DNA of 64,000 bases from Chloroflexota bacterium. Lineage in GTDB: Bacteria > Chloroflexota > Anaerolineae > Aggregatilineales > Phototrophicaceae. How positions within the stretch are numbered: the first letter of the stretch is position 1; every line of letters begins with the position of its first letter. The DNA lies in the NCBI GenBank assembly GCA_026708115.1, contig JAPOVL010000019.1, positions 112,801-176,800 on the forward strand. Direction: 5' to 3'. This document shows positions 9,464 through 18,829 of the stretch, in pieces. The notes below the pieces were generated by a model. That model saw nothing but the letters and a program-made list of their open reading frames with translations. It was not told the DNA's origin and did not search any database. Made by a program: the position numbers and the translations under genes.

Positions 9464-11284
9464 CTATGAACTCAACAAGTACCTTGTGAACCACGCGACT
9501 ATCGCGCTCACAGACCGTATTCGATTCCGCTCAATGCGGAATCCATGTCCCTCGTCCGGAAACAGAATGTACTCGACAGGTACATTTCGCATGCGCAATG
9601 CTTCTACCACTTGTTCCGCTTCGTAGACCGGTACGTTAGTATCGTTGGCGCCGTGCAAGACCAGTGTAGGCGCTGTCACGCGATCCAGCTTGTGGATCGG
9701 AGACAAAGCATACAGCAATTCACCTTCTGTATCCGGATCGCCATATTCGATCTTGGAGATGCTCGCCATCCAGCCTTCTGTCTGCTCGAAAAAAGTCTTG
9801 AAATTGACCAGGCCGTACAAATTCACGCCGGCGGCAAACAACTCGGGGAACTCCGCCAGGCCTGCCATGGTCATGTAACCGCCGTAAGAGCCGCCCATGA
9901 TGCCCAGCTTTCCCGCTTCTGCGATGCCGGCGCCTACTACGTGATGTACAGTTGACGCGATGTCTTGAATCGCGTCGAAGCGCAGCGCGCCGTTATCTAG
10001 ATTGACGAAACGTTTGCCGAATCCAGACGACCCGCGCACATTAGGCGCGAATACGGCGATTCCTTCCGATAGCAAGGCCTGATAGTCGTAGCGGAAGCGC
10101 GGCTGTTCCTGCCCTTCCGGACCGCCATGAAAGCTGAAGACAGTGGGGAAAGGCGCATCGACGCCAGGCGGCGCGTAAAACCAACCTGACAGCGGCAGCC
10201 CGTCATGCGCCGTATATCGCAGTAACTGTGCAGCGCCCAAGCGCTCAAGCTGAACGCCTATGCGAGGACTGCGCGTTACTTGTCGCAATGACAAGGTCCC
10301 GATGTCCAGCACCCAAATGTCCTGCGGCAGCCGTGAACCAGTGATGCACATCGCCAGTTGGGAGCCGTCAGCTGAAAAGCGCATGTCCTCGACGATCTCG
10401 CCCGGCAATTCAATATCGCTTAGCTTGTTCCCGTTCGGGAAGCTGATCAGTTCCAGTTCATGCCGCCCGGCGATATTCCAAACGATCGCCGCCGATTTGT
10501 CGCCCGGGCTGATCGCGAATTCAACCAGTTCAGCGTCGTCACGCGCTTGCAATATTCGCCATTGTTCGCCCTCATCGGCGGACAAGCGACAGAAGCACGC
10601 CAAGTCACGATCCCGGTTAGAGATCAGATATACGTGACGTTCGTCGGCGGAGAAGCGCGGGTTTTCGAAAATTGCGGGCGGATCATGTGGCGTCAGCATC
10701 CGTTCCTGATCCTGGGACAGGTCTACCAGATGAATATTGTTGTCGCCGCGATAGACGATGCGATTGAGAAGCGCGCGGTCGCCGGCGGCAGTCAGGTCTT
10801 CGACGATGCCCGTACCGGAATTGGCCGCCAGTTTTTCGGTCGCGCCGCTCTCGATACAAACGCGAAAAATATCCATCGAGTCGGTCTGATCCATATTCGA
10901 CGAGAAGAGAACATAGCGACCGTCTTTCGACCAGATATTAAGCCAGTTGTTGCTGGATCCGCCGCTCGTCAGCCGGCGGCGGTCGCCCCCGTCCGAGCGC
11001 ACGAGATCAATCTGCGCATTCATGCCGCCGCCAGGCGCCGATTCAACCGCCAACCAGTCTCCATTCGGTGACCACAACACAGTGTTGATTTGCTCGTCAA
11101 AGGCGGTTACGGCTTCGGGGAAACCACCGGACAGGGCGATACGCCATACCTGAGGACTGCCTGTCAAGTCACTGACAAAGGCCAATTCCCGCCCATCCGG
11201 CGAGAAACTCGGCGACCAGCACCTGCCCACCTTCGCCAGCAACCGGATAGATTCATCGACCGCCCATTTATCGTCGGCACTCAT
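9464..11284 (-). CDS. S9 family peptidase (prolyl oligopeptidase/acylaminoacyl-peptidase type)
   Basis: The 606-residue protein has an N-terminal beta-propeller with TolB/WD-like repeats (SPDGRELAFVS, SPNGDWLAVES and others). A C-terminal alpha/beta hydrolase domain follows. The catalytic Ser is in GGSYGGYM (about 465), Asp in HGANDTNVPV (about 548) and His in DEGHGFR (about 583). There is no signal peptide, so it should cleave short peptides in the cytoplasm. The start ATG overlaps the stop of the upstream gene as ATGA. A longer in-frame reading to 11353 is rejected because it runs into that gene. It is the last gene of the oligopeptide-uptake operon. Confidence 0.93.
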   Translation of the reverse strand: MSADDKWAVDESIRLLAKVGRCWSPSFSPDGRELAFVSDLTGSPQVWRIALSGGFPEAVTAFDEQINTVLWSPNGDWLAVESAPGGGMNAQIDLVRSDGGDRRRLTSGGSSNNWLNIWSKDGRYVLFSSNMDQTDSMDIFRVCIESGATEKLAANSGTGIVEDLTAAGDRALLNRIVYRGDNNIHLVDLSQDQERMLTPHDPPAIFENPRFSADERHVYLISNRDRDLACFCRLSADEGEQWRILQARDDAELVEFAISPGDKSAAIVWNIAGRHELELISFPNGNKLSDIELPGEIVEDMRFSADGSQLAMCITGSRLPQDIWVLDIGTLSLRQVTRSPRIGVQLERLGAAQLLRYTAHDGLPLSGWFYAPPGVDAPFPTVFSFHGGPEGQEQPRFRYDYQALLSEGIAVFAPNVRGSSGFGKRFVNLDNGALRFDAIQDIASTVHHVVGAGIAEAGKLGIMGGSYGGYMTMAGLAEFPELFAAGVNLYGLVNFKTFFEQTEGWMASISKIEYGDPDTEGELLYALSPIHKLDRVTAPTLVLHGANDTNVPVYEAEQVVEALRMRNVPVEYILFPDEGHGFRIERNRIRSVSAIVAWFTRYLLSS

Positions 11285-13509
11285 GTTTTCTCCCGCCGCT
11301 GCACAAATACGAGAATCAAGGTTGCAAGCACGTAGGCGCCGCAACCAAGCCACAACACCGATGCGAAGCCCGATGTGATCGAAAGCAGAACGGCCGCGAC
11401 CGAGCCCACGACCGTCATCAGCCCGTTCACGGACCAGGCCACAGCCACCTGTCGCCGGTCGCTGCGGCCAATGAAATCAAGCGCTTGTGGAAAAGGGATG
11501 CCCATGCACATCGCCAGCGGAAGCGTGAGAACTATGACAACCAAGCCACGGGAGATCAAGCTCGCGGCGAGCAGTTCTTGACTAACTACGGGCCAGGCCA
11601 GGCTCCATGCCAGCGCGAGGATGGCTATAGTCGCGGTAGTCAATTGCGGACGCCTCTCCAGATAATCGCGGAAGAATCTTTGGCTGATGCCGCTGCCAAG
11701 ACCGCCGCCCACAAGAAACGTCGCCAGTACTATTGTCACGGCAAATGTAGGATGACCAAGGAAGAGCCGCGTCTGCTGGATCGCGTAGATTTCCAGCGCA
11801 ATGAAACCCAGGCCCAACATGGCGAAGAACGCGGGCATTGCTCTTGTAGCTTGGACTTCCGCCCGACGCCAATGACGAATGTAGAGCAGCGCCAAGACCA
11901 GAGACACGAGCGCGACAACAACTGCCAATGGGATCAAGGTCATTGGAATCCCGCGTTCGAACTGAAAGAAGTAAGGCCTGTCATCTGTGGGCGCAGAGAT
12001 GTCATCGGCGCTCGCGTCAACTAAAGTATCAAACGACTCCTCGCCACTGTCTACCGCATCCAGGGGCGGGCGCGCCAAGACATGGGGCAAGAGCAAGGGT
12101 GTGAAACCAACTTCGCGCGCGATCGCGCCCAATACAAGTGAATCGTCTTTCGTGTAGGGCGCGGCGCCGATCATCAGAAGAGGAACCGGCGGATCGCTTT
12201 TCTCATCGACTATCGCCACGAGATGTTTCATAGCCCGCTGATCTGTCAAGCCCAGGCCGCGCAAAGCGGAAAGCGCCGTCGATACGGCGCGCGTCAAGGT
12301 GATCTCGTCGTAGAGCTTGAGCGCGATCTGCCCGCCGTCCTTGAGCCGCGCCAGATAATCCGCGAAGGCCTCCGCGGTGTAAATGGTGTTCTCGGATAGC
12401 GCATACCCGCCCCGCTCCGCGGCCAATGTGACAACTTGAGACAGATAGATCAAATCATAGTCCTCGGCCGCGCGGCGCAGCGCGCTGCGCCCATCGTCGA
12501 TGATCAGCTCAACTTCCGGTCGCCCATATAGATCCCCGTGGATGCCGCGCCATTCGTCAACGAGTGCCACGCTCGCCGGGTTGACTTCGACAGCGGTGAC
12601 CATCTGCGCCTTGCCCTGCAAGGCGAAATAAACATCCAGCCCAGCGCCCGGACCAATGATAAAGACGCGTTCCGGTTGCTCTGTCGCAAATGGGAAAAAG
12701 CCGATGTCTCTAATCAGGTCTTGCCGGGCCGCTGCCGAGGGCATAATTGACGCGGCGCCGCCGTCGACATAGATGCGCATGGAAGCGCTATCACCCGGTT
12801 CCACCAGGTCCGTGCGCGCCAAGGCATCCCAATGGCTTTGCAGTATTTTGCCGCCCGCCTGCAAGGGATCGCTTATTGCCTTTCTTGTCGCCAGCGACGC
12901 CATGTCGATATCAAGGAAGTTAGCCGCAACATTGCCGCCAAACAGCACAGCGGACAAGGCGAGGCAGAGCGCCACGATCCAGCGGCTGTGGCGCGTAACC
13001 AGGTAGATGCCGCCTATAGCGAAGCCTATAGCCGCGATCAGCGCGGCGTCGATCGCGCCAAATCGATCCAGCAGCGGAATGGCGATCAACGCGGCGACCC
13101 CGGCGCCCATCAAGTCGCTCATATACAGCAGACGGCTCGCCGCCGGGCTCTGGCTGAAGAGCGACGACATCGCCAAGCCGAAGAAAATGTAAGGCAACGC
13201 CAGCAAAGGAAAAAGGATGATCTGCAGACCCAGGGAGGCGCCCAACACCGCAAAACTGAGCAGCAGCAGGGTGCTGAGCGTCGCGCCGCAGGCGTAAAGC
13301 GCGGTCCGCTTCGCCCCCGCCATATCCGGGCGCAGGGCGGGCATGGCCGCGCCGATGCCGATGCCGAAAATCGCGACTGAAATGACCAGAAAGACGTATG
13401 GCGGGAAAAAGAGGACGGAGAACAAGCGCGTTAAGGCGATTTCCAGCAGCAAAGCGCTGGCCGAAAGTACTGCCGTCCCAACGAGGCGCTGTGGGTTGGC
13501 GGCGGACAT
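11281..13509 (-). CDS. Membrane protein with spermidine synthase-like (SAM methyltransferase-fold) domain
   Basis: The 742-residue protein has several hydrophobic segments in the first 230 residues. A soluble Rossmann domain follows, with the nucleotide-site motif FIIGPGAGLDVYFAL, the acidic EVNPAS and IIDDGRSALR. About five more membrane segments make up the C-terminus. This matches the fused transporter-like/spermidine-synthase-like family, whose substrate is generally unknown. The canonical aminopropyltransferase residues cannot be confirmed, so polyamine synthesis should not be assumed. It lies 9 bp after the permease gene and overlaps the peptidase gene by 4 bp, deep inside a peptide-uptake operon. 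Confidence 0.85.
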   Translation of the reverse strand: MSAANPQRLVGTAVLSASALLLEIALTRLFSVLFFPPYVFLVISVAIFGIGIGAAMPALRPDMAGAKRTALYACGATLSTLLLLSFAVLGASLGLQIILFPLLALPYIFFGLAMSSLFSQSPAASRLLYMSDLMGAGVAALIAIPLLDRFGAIDAALIAAIGFAIGGIYLVTRHSRWIVALCLALSAVLFGGNVAANFLDIDMASLATRKAISDPLQAGGKILQSHWDALARTDLVEPGDSASMRIYVDGGAASIMPSAAARQDLIRDIGFFPFATEQPERVFIIGPGAGLDVYFALQGKAQMVTAVEVNPASVALVDEWRGIHGDLYGRPEVELIIDDGRSALRRAAEDYDLIYLSQVVTLAAERGGYALSENTIYTAEAFADYLARLKDGGQIALKLYDEITLTRAVSTALSALRGLGLTDQRAMKHLVAIVDEKSDPPVPLLMIGAAPYTKDDSLVLGAIAREVGFTPLLLPHVLARPPLDAVDSGEESFDTLVDASADDISAPTDDRPYFFQFERGIPMTLIPLAVVVALVSLVLALLYIRHWRRAEVQATRAMPAFFAMLGLGFIALEIYAIQQTRLFLGHPTFAVTIVLATFLVGGGLGSGISQRFFRDYLERRPQLTTATIAILALAWSLAWPVVSQELLAASLISRGLVVIVLTLPLAMCMGIPFPQALDFIGRSDRRQVAVAWSVNGLMTVVGSVAAVLLSITSGFASVLWLGCGAYVLATLILVFVQRREKT

Positions 13510-13518
13510 CGGCGGTGC

Positions 13519-14424
13519 CTAGCGCCGCAGTTTGGGATCGAGCGCGTCTCTCAATCCGTCGCCGAGGAAATTGAAACCCATCACCGTGAAGAAGATAGCC
13601 AAGCCCGGGAAAACACCCATCCAGCCCGACTGACGGAAAAAGTCGCGCCCTTCGGAAAGCATCCTGCCCCAGCTCGGATCCGGCGGCTGCGTGCCAAGAC
13701 CGAAGAAACTTAGCGCAGCTTCCGCCAGGATTGCGAAGGCCAGGCTAAGCGTGATTTCCACGATAATTGGCGAAAGGACGTTGGGCAGCACATGCGTCAG
13801 CAGAATGCGTATATCGCCGGCCCCCATCGCCTGCGCCGCAATGATGAATTCTTCATTGCGAATGCCCAAGACAGCAGCGCGCGCGATGCGCGCGAATATC
13901 GGGATATAGACGATGCCAATGGCGATCATGGTATTGCCGATGCCTTTGCCCAATACCGCCACAATTGCTATCGCTAGCAGAATGGCCGGGATGGCATAAA
14001 GCACGTCCATCGCGCGCATGATGACTTCGTCGGTGAGCCGCGTGCTGTATCCGGCGACCAAACCGAGGCTGGCGCCGACGATGGTCGCCACGCTAACCGC
14101 GACGAAGCCCACTTGCAGCGAGACCCGCGCGCCAATGATGATGCGCGAGAAGATATCTCGACCGAAGTCGTCCGTGCCCATCCAATGCTGCATGGAGGGA
14201 TTGCCAAAGCGATTGGAGAAATCCATGCCATTGGGATCATAGGGCGTGATCGCGGGACCAAATATGCCCATCACCACAACGATAATCAAGACAGCGGCGC
14301 CGAACATCGCCAGATGATGCCGGAGCAAGCGGCGCAGAGCGTCCCGCCACAGTGTGTTTGCAGGACCTAGTGCTTCGTCGGTCTTGCTTTTCCGCGGATC
14401 TACTGTTGCTGGAAGCCCGGCCAT
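13519..14424 (-). CDS. ABC transporter permease, peptide/nickel (DppC) family
   Basis: This is a 301-residue inner-membrane permease. It has the N-terminal DppC-type helix (LLRHHLAMFGAAVLIIVVVM), the segment HWMGTDDFGRDIFSRII, and the EAA-loop region AAQAMGAGDIRILLTHVLPN that contacts the ATPase. It pairs with the DppB-like permease 12 bp upstream. No DppD/DppF ATPase genes follow. Instead the operon continues with a membrane spermidine-synthase-like gene and an S9 peptidase, so the ATPases must come from elsewhere. Di- or oligopeptides are the likely substrates. Confidence 0.94.
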   Translation of the reverse strand: MAGLPATVDPRKSKTDEALGPANTLWRDALRRLLRHHLAMFGAAVLIIVVVMGIFGPAITPYDPNGMDFSNRFGNPSMQHWMGTDDFGRDIFSRIIIGARVSLQVGFVAVSVATIVGASLGLVAGYSTRLTDEVIMRAMDVLYAIPAILLAIAIVAVLGKGIGNTMIAIGIVYIPIFARIARAAVLGIRNEEFIIAAQAMGAGDIRILLTHVLPNVLSPIIVEITLSLAFAILAEAALSFFGLGTQPPDPSWGRMLSEGRDFFRQSGWMGVFPGLAIFFTVMGFNFLGDGLRDALDPKLRR

Positions 14425-14436
14425 TGCGCTTTACGC

Positions 14437-15384
14437 CTATACGTATTCAATGCGCGGATCGAGTAAGAAATAAAGCAGATCAACAAACAAGTTCACCATT
14501 GTAACCATCACCGCCACGACCAGTACCGCTCCTTGCAGCAAGGGATAATCGCGCTCTTCCACCGCGTTCAGCGCCAGCCGCCCCAAACCGGGCCAGGAGA
14601 AGACAACCTCGACAATGACAATGCCGCTGAAGAGCGCGGTGATCTGCAAGCCGATGATGGTGACGATATTGATCAGCGCGTTGCGTAACGCATGGTTTAC
14701 CACAACGGCGCGTTCCGCCAGGCCCTTCGCCCGTGCGGTCTGCACATAATTCGCGTTAAGAACGTCCAGCATGGCGCTGCGGATAAAGCGCGTCTGTATC
14801 GAGGCGCTGACGAACCCGGCGGTGAAGGCGGGCAGAATGATATGCGCCAGCCAGTCCCCCGGATCTTCAGCAATCGGCGTGTAACCGCTGGGCGGCAGCA
14901 AGCCCAGGTTCAAGGAGACAACGATGACTAGAAGAATGCCCATCCAAAATGTTGGGACAGACACGCCAATCTGGCTGAACAAGGTCGCCACCACGTCAAC
15001 AACGCTGCCTGGTTTCAAGGCCGAAATCATGCCGATCGGGAAGGCAATCGCTAGTCCAATGGCCAGGGATACCATGGCCAGCTCGAATGAGGGACCGATA
15101 CGCCCCCACAATTGCGCGGCCACTTCTTGCCCATTGAGCAAGCTTTGGCCGAGGTCACCGCGCGCGGCGCGACCCAGCCATAACAGGTATTGTTCCAGAA
15201 TCGGTCGATCAAGCCCCAGACGCTCCCGCAAGCCAAGCACGGCTTCGTCGCTGGCATAGGGTCCCAACATCACACGCGCCGGATCGCCCGGCACGATTTG
15301 CACAATTATGAAGACCACAATTGTGACGCCCAGAACAACAACAATAGCAGAAAGCAAGCGCTGCAGAACGTATTGATAGTTCAC
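14437..15384 (-). CDS. ABC transporter permease, peptide/nickel (DppB) family
   Basis: The 315-residue permease begins with the diagnostic DppB N-terminus (YVLQRLLSAIVVVLGVTIVVF, then VPGDPARVMLG). It contains the EAA-loop segment YVQTARAKGLAERAVVVNHA and ends in a short DPRIEYV tail, as usual for the family. The start is a GTG. It is the second gene of the operon, 89 bp after the binding-protein gene, with a strong stem-loop in that gap that may set the ratio of binding protein to permease. Confidence 0.94.
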   Translation of the reverse strand: MNYQYVLQRLLSAIVVVLGVTIVVFIIVQIVPGDPARVMLGPYASDEAVLGLRERLGLDRPILEQYLLWLGRAARGDLGQSLLNGQEVAAQLWGRIGPSFELAMVSLAIGLAIAFPIGMISALKPGSVVDVVATLFSQIGVSVPTFWMGILLVIVVSLNLGLLPPSGYTPIAEDPGDWLAHIILPAFTAGFVSASIQTRFIRSAMLDVLNANYVQTARAKGLAERAVVVNHALRNALINIVTIIGLQITALFSGIVIVEVVFSWPGLGRLALNAVEERDYPLLQGAVLVVAVMVTMVNLFVDLLYFLLDPRIEYV

Positions 15385-15432
15385 GCCGGTCTTGTCCCGA
15401 CACTCAGTTGCGATTCAGTTTTGGGGGAAAAC

Positions 15433-15466
15433 GCGGGCGCAACTCGAGTGACAAAAGTGCGCCCGC
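15433..15466 (-). promoter_or_regulatory. Intercistronic stem-loop between binding-protein and permease genes
   Basis: GCGGGCGCA and TGCGCCCGC form a perfect 9-bp stem around a 16-base loop, in the 89-bp gap after the peptide-binding-protein stop. There is no T-run on the transcript strand, so it is more likely an mRNA-stabilising or partial-termination structure than a full terminator. Confidence 0.55.
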
Positions 15467-15473
15467 AAGACGA

Positions 15474-16994
15474 CTAGCCTTCCAGATAGGTATTCATGTA
15501 CAGGTTGGCATTGTCCGAACGCAAGACGTATCCCTTAACGTTCGTGCTCATGACCCGCACAAATGCCGGATTGTAGAAGTAGACGTAGGGTACGGCGTCT
15601 ACCAAAATCTGATTGGCTTGTTCATAGATGGCAAAACGCTCGTCGAAATCGGAAACTTGACGCCCTTGATCAACCAGCGCGTCAAAGGCCGGATCACTAT
15701 AACCCGTGAAATTGAAAACCTCATCCGTACGGTGCTGGAGATAGAAATAGTGCTCCACGTCGGTCAGACCGTTCCAGCTACAGATATAGCCATCGTAGCG
15801 ATAGTTCCCTTCAAGCTCGAGCCACTCCGCCCATTCCGGCGCATTGATGGTCGTCCTAATACCAATAGCACCCAACTGAGCTTGCAAAACTTGCGCCTGC
15901 CGCACTGTATCCTGGTAGGTCGAGGTCGGCATCAATTCCATATCGAAGCCATCGGCATAGCCGGCTTCCGCCAACAACGCTTTGGCCTTTTCGACATCTT
16001 GCGAATATGGCGCATAGTCGAAGTGCCACGGGCTACCCGTATCGATCGGACCGCCATAGAGCGGCGTACAGAGACCGAAATCGCCTGCCGAGCAGAGGTC
16101 GTCTCGGTTGATGGCGTAAGCGATGGCCTGGCGAACGCGCACATCGTCATAGGGCTCTCGGGTTAAGTTCAATCCGATGTATTTGTATGCCAGGGCCGGC
16201 GCCACGTGCACCACGATATCGGCGTTGCCCTGCAAGGCCTCGACGGCTTGTGGCGCGACGCTGGTGACGAAATCAACTTCTCCCCCCAGTAGCGCGGCTT
16301 CGCGGGCTGCATCTTCCTGGATTACCGAGATCTCGACAGCGTCAAGAAGCGGCAAGCCATCTTGCCAGTAATTCTCGTTCTTGGCCAATCTCATGCTGAT
16401 CGTGCCATCGAGGTCTTCAACAGTGAAAGGACCCGTGCCAATCGGAACAACGATCACACCGTTTTCATCGACGCTGTCTTGATGCACGACAGCCGTGGCG
16501 CGGCTCGCCAACAGAATGGGCAATATCGCATTGGGATCCGGGGTCGTCACGGTTACCGTATGGGTACCCACTGCCTCCCAAACCGCGTCTGGCCCGCCAA
16601 CCGAAGCCACGCGACCTGAACCCGTTTCCGGATTAATGATCCGATTCATCGAGAATACAACATGCTCCGACGTCATTTCTACGCCATTCGAGAAGTGTAC
16701 GCCTTCGCGCAAGTTAAATGTCCAGCTAAGGCCGTCCTCAGATTGCGACCAGTCCGTCGCCAGCAACGGCGTCAGTTCGAGATCGTCGTTATTTGTCGTC
16801 AAGGACTCTACGACATTGGCCAGCACATAGAAGCTGGAAACGGTGCTGGCAACATGCGGATCTAGTCCCGTCCATTCGGCGTCGTGCGCCGAGCGCAAAA
16901 CTTGCTCGCTCATTTGCGCCATAGTCGACAGGCCTGCCCCTACAATCAGAAGGACGAGCAATAATAGTGGGACGATTAGTCTGACTTTCTTCAT
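15474..16994 (-). CDS. ABC transporter substrate-binding protein, family 5 (oligopeptide)
   Basis: The 506-residue exported protein has a Sec signal (basic MKKVR, then a Leu/Val-rich stretch and a small-residue region near 24-27). The mature part shows the SBP_bac_5 pattern: LDPHVASTVSSFYVLANV, the LATDWSQSEDGLSWTFNLR motif and IAYAINRDDL. The family binds di- and oligopeptides, nickel or opines. Association with an S9 peptidase supports peptides. It is the first gene of a five-gene leftward operon (binding protein, DppB, DppC, membrane protein, peptidase). A good ribosome binding site (GAGGTAAGAC before ATG) supports high expression. Confidence 0.94.
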   Translation of the reverse strand: MKKVRLIVPLLLLVLLIVGAGLSTMAQMSEQVLRSAHDAEWTGLDPHVASTVSSFYVLANVVESLTTNNDDLELTPLLATDWSQSEDGLSWTFNLREGVHFSNGVEMTSEHVVFSMNRIINPETGSGRVASVGGPDAVWEAVGTHTVTVTTPDPNAILPILLASRATAVVHQDSVDENGVIVVPIGTGPFTVEDLDGTISMRLAKNENYWQDGLPLLDAVEISVIQEDAAREAALLGGEVDFVTSVAPQAVEALQGNADIVVHVAPALAYKYIGLNLTREPYDDVRVRQAIAYAINRDDLCSAGDFGLCTPLYGGPIDTGSPWHFDYAPYSQDVEKAKALLAEAGYADGFDMELMPTSTYQDTVRQAQVLQAQLGAIGIRTTINAPEWAEWLELEGNYRYDGYICSWNGLTDVEHYFYLQHRTDEVFNFTGYSDPAFDALVDQGRQVSDFDERFAIYEQANQILVDAVPYVYFYNPAFVRVMSTNVKGYVLRSDNANLYMNTYLEG

Positions 16995-17377
16995 GTCTTA
17001 CCTCTTTCATTCAGAACAGTGTTAAATTGGAATCCTAAACTTACGCTGCACAGATCGCTCGCCAAGCGCCTCCTTCCAGCAAGTGCTTCTCTACTTGATC
17101 GAGGACAAGAGACAGAGATCGGCATAAAGACTCCGATCGTAAGCAGAAAATATACTATCTTCGCCAGTGCTTGTCAAATCTACCGATCCAGGGCCAAATT
17201 GCTCCATTTCGGCCGCTATGACGCTGTCAGTCGCGCGCGTCGCGCTCGCTTGACATTAACCAGTGCGCAAGTTAACCTTCAAGAGTGCGATCCGCAGTCG
17301 GCGGTGCAAACTGTCAGAATGCGGTTCCGCAAGGGTATATGCAAGAATTGTTCGTTTGAGCTTTCAAGGAGTCCGAC
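16995..17377. promoter_or_regulatory. Divergent regulatory region between peptide and Liv operons
   Basis: This 383-bp gene-free region must drive both the leftward peptide-uptake operon and the rightward Liv operon. On the right-hand side a good -35 match TTGACA (17250-17255) is followed 17 bp later by a weak -10 candidate, TAACCT (17273-17278). No repeat family member, RNA gene or credible small ORF was seen here. Confidence 0.35.
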
Positions 17378-18721
17378 ATGAAAGGTAAATCAACCCTTGC
17401 CAGCCTTGTGGTCTTGCTGGCGCTAGTCGCTCTATTGCCCTTTAGCGTCATCCATGCCGATGGCCATTGCGAATTCGCCGATGAAGCGATCAAGATTGGC
17501 GGCTTGGTGCCGCTTTCGGCACCGGGCTCGGTGGCCGGCGGCGTCGCCATGTCTTGGGCCTTCAATCGCGCCGTGGATGACATCAATGCCGATTGCGGCG
17601 TGCAAATCGGCGATCAGAATCATCGCCTTCAAATCGTCATTGGCGATTCCGAGGGCAGCCCGGAACGCGGTCAAGCGGTTGTCGAGCGCTTCATCCTCGA
17701 GGATGAGGTCCATGCGGTATCCGGCGTATATCACAGCGCTGTTGGCTTGGCGACGATGGGCATCTTGGATGCAAACGGCATTCCAACCGTCTTCTCCGAG
17801 CCTTGGAATGACAATGTCAGCGCCAATGGCATTATGGAGTATGATGGCAGGCCTCCGCGCAATGCCGACGGCGTCGATCATATCTTCCGCATTTCGCCCG
17901 CCAGTTCGATGGTTGGCGGCGTGGTCGTGGATTGGCTGCTGGCAGAGGGCGTTGACAATGTCGTCATCATCGCCGAAAACACCGACTACGGTCAGCCGGC
18001 GGCTGCCGACGAAAAGGCGCGATTCGAAGCGGCCGGCGCGACTGTGACGCAAATCAACGTCGAATTGGGCACGGAAGATTTCGTCCCAATTCTCAGCCGC
18101 ATCCAGGCCAGCGCCACCGTGCCCGATGTCGTGCGCATCCTGGTCACCGGAGAGACCTCCTACAACCTGACGCAGCAAATGGCCGAGCTGGGCATTGCGC
18201 CGACCGTCGACACAATCTGCGTAACCAACCAATTCGCCTTCCAGTCGGAGCAGTATTGGGAAAATGTGCCCGATGGCAACTACTGCACTTTCAACCGCGT
18301 CGGCATCATCCCCAGCCTCTTCAGCGACATCGCGGTTGGGTTGAACGAGGATTACTTTGAAGAGTTCGAGGACATCATTCCCAGCTTCGCGATGGCCTCC
18401 TACGACGCCCTGCACATCCTGGCTGACGGCATGGAACGTGCCGGCACGATAAGCGATGGCGCGGCAATCGCGGCGGCCATTGAAACCACCGACCTCGAAT
18501 TGTCGCAGGGGCGCTACTACTTCAACTACGGCAATCACAACGATAGTATGCCCGCCGATGACGGCATGCCAAATTACTTGTGGCATCAGTGGCCCGATCC
18601 GGTCGTGACCATGATGCAATACTTCGAGCAGGGTCAAAGCTCCCTGGACGCCGCCGTCATCTTTCCGGAAGTCTATCAGACACATGGCACCGGCTATATG
18701 GCGCCAGGAGAAATGCCCTAA
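17378..18721 (+). CDS. Branched-chain amino acid-type ABC transporter substrate-binding protein
   Basis: The 447-residue protein carries a Sec signal (MKGKSTLASL, hydrophobic core, likely cleavage near HADG). The mature sequence has the periplasmic-binding type I fold (Leu/Ile/Val-binding family): IKIGGLVPLSAPGSVAGG at the start, then DSEGSPERGQAVVERFI and VSGVYHSAVGLATMGI. It is somewhat longer than LivJ/LivK. Relatives bind branched-chain amino acids, amides, urea or aromatic compounds, so the ligand is uncertain. It is the first gene of a complete five-gene operon. A hairpin follows its stop codon. Confidence 0.93.
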   Translation: MKGKSTLASLVVLLALVALLPFSVIHADGHCEFADEAIKIGGLVPLSAPGSVAGGVAMSWAFNRAVDDINADCGVQIGDQNHRLQIVIGDSEGSPERGQAVVERFILEDEVHAVSGVYHSAVGLATMGILDANGIPTVFSEPWNDNVSANGIMEYDGRPPRNADGVDHIFRISPASSMVGGVVVDWLLAEGVDNVVIIAENTDYGQPAAADEKARFEAAGATVTQINVELGTEDFVPILSRIQASATVPDVVRILVTGETSYNLTQQMAELGIAPTVDTICVTNQFAFQSEQYWENVPDGNYCTFNRVGIIPSLFSDIAVGLNEDYFEEFEDIIPSFAMASYDALHILADGMERAGTISDGAAIAAAIETTDLELSQGRYYFNYGNHNDSMPADDGMPNYLWHQWPDPVVTMMQYFEQGQSSLDAAVIFPEVYQTHGTGYMAPGEMP

Positions 18722-18771
18722 GCGCATTTCCCGCTCGATTTGAACGGGCGAACCGATCGCAGCACCTAGAG

Positions 18772-18809
18772 GGGTCAGTTGGCTGGCAGCGATGCTAGCC
18801 AGTTGACCC
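18772..18809 (+). promoter_or_regulatory. Strong intercistronic stem-loop with GNRA tetraloop
   Basis: Bases 18772-18788 pair with 18793-18809 over 17 bp, with G-U wobbles, closed by a GCGA tetraloop. It lies between the Liv-type binding-protein gene and the permease gene, with no following T-run. This is the classic position for an mRNA 3'-end stabiliser or partial terminator that keeps binding-protein mRNA in excess. It also argues against starting the permease at the TTG at 18779, which would lie inside the stem. Confidence 0.65.
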
Positions 18810-18829
18810 GTACCCATGGAAGCGAAGAT

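Noticed and set aside
11285..11353. Longer N-terminus for the S9 peptidase
   Set aside because: It would lie inside the upstream gene. The ATGA overlap at 11281-11284 with GGGAGA before it gives a normal coupled start.
17432..18817. Leftward open frame of 461 codons opposite the Liv-type binding protein
   Set aside because: The sense strand encodes a clear exported binding protein. The antisense translation has no domain pattern.
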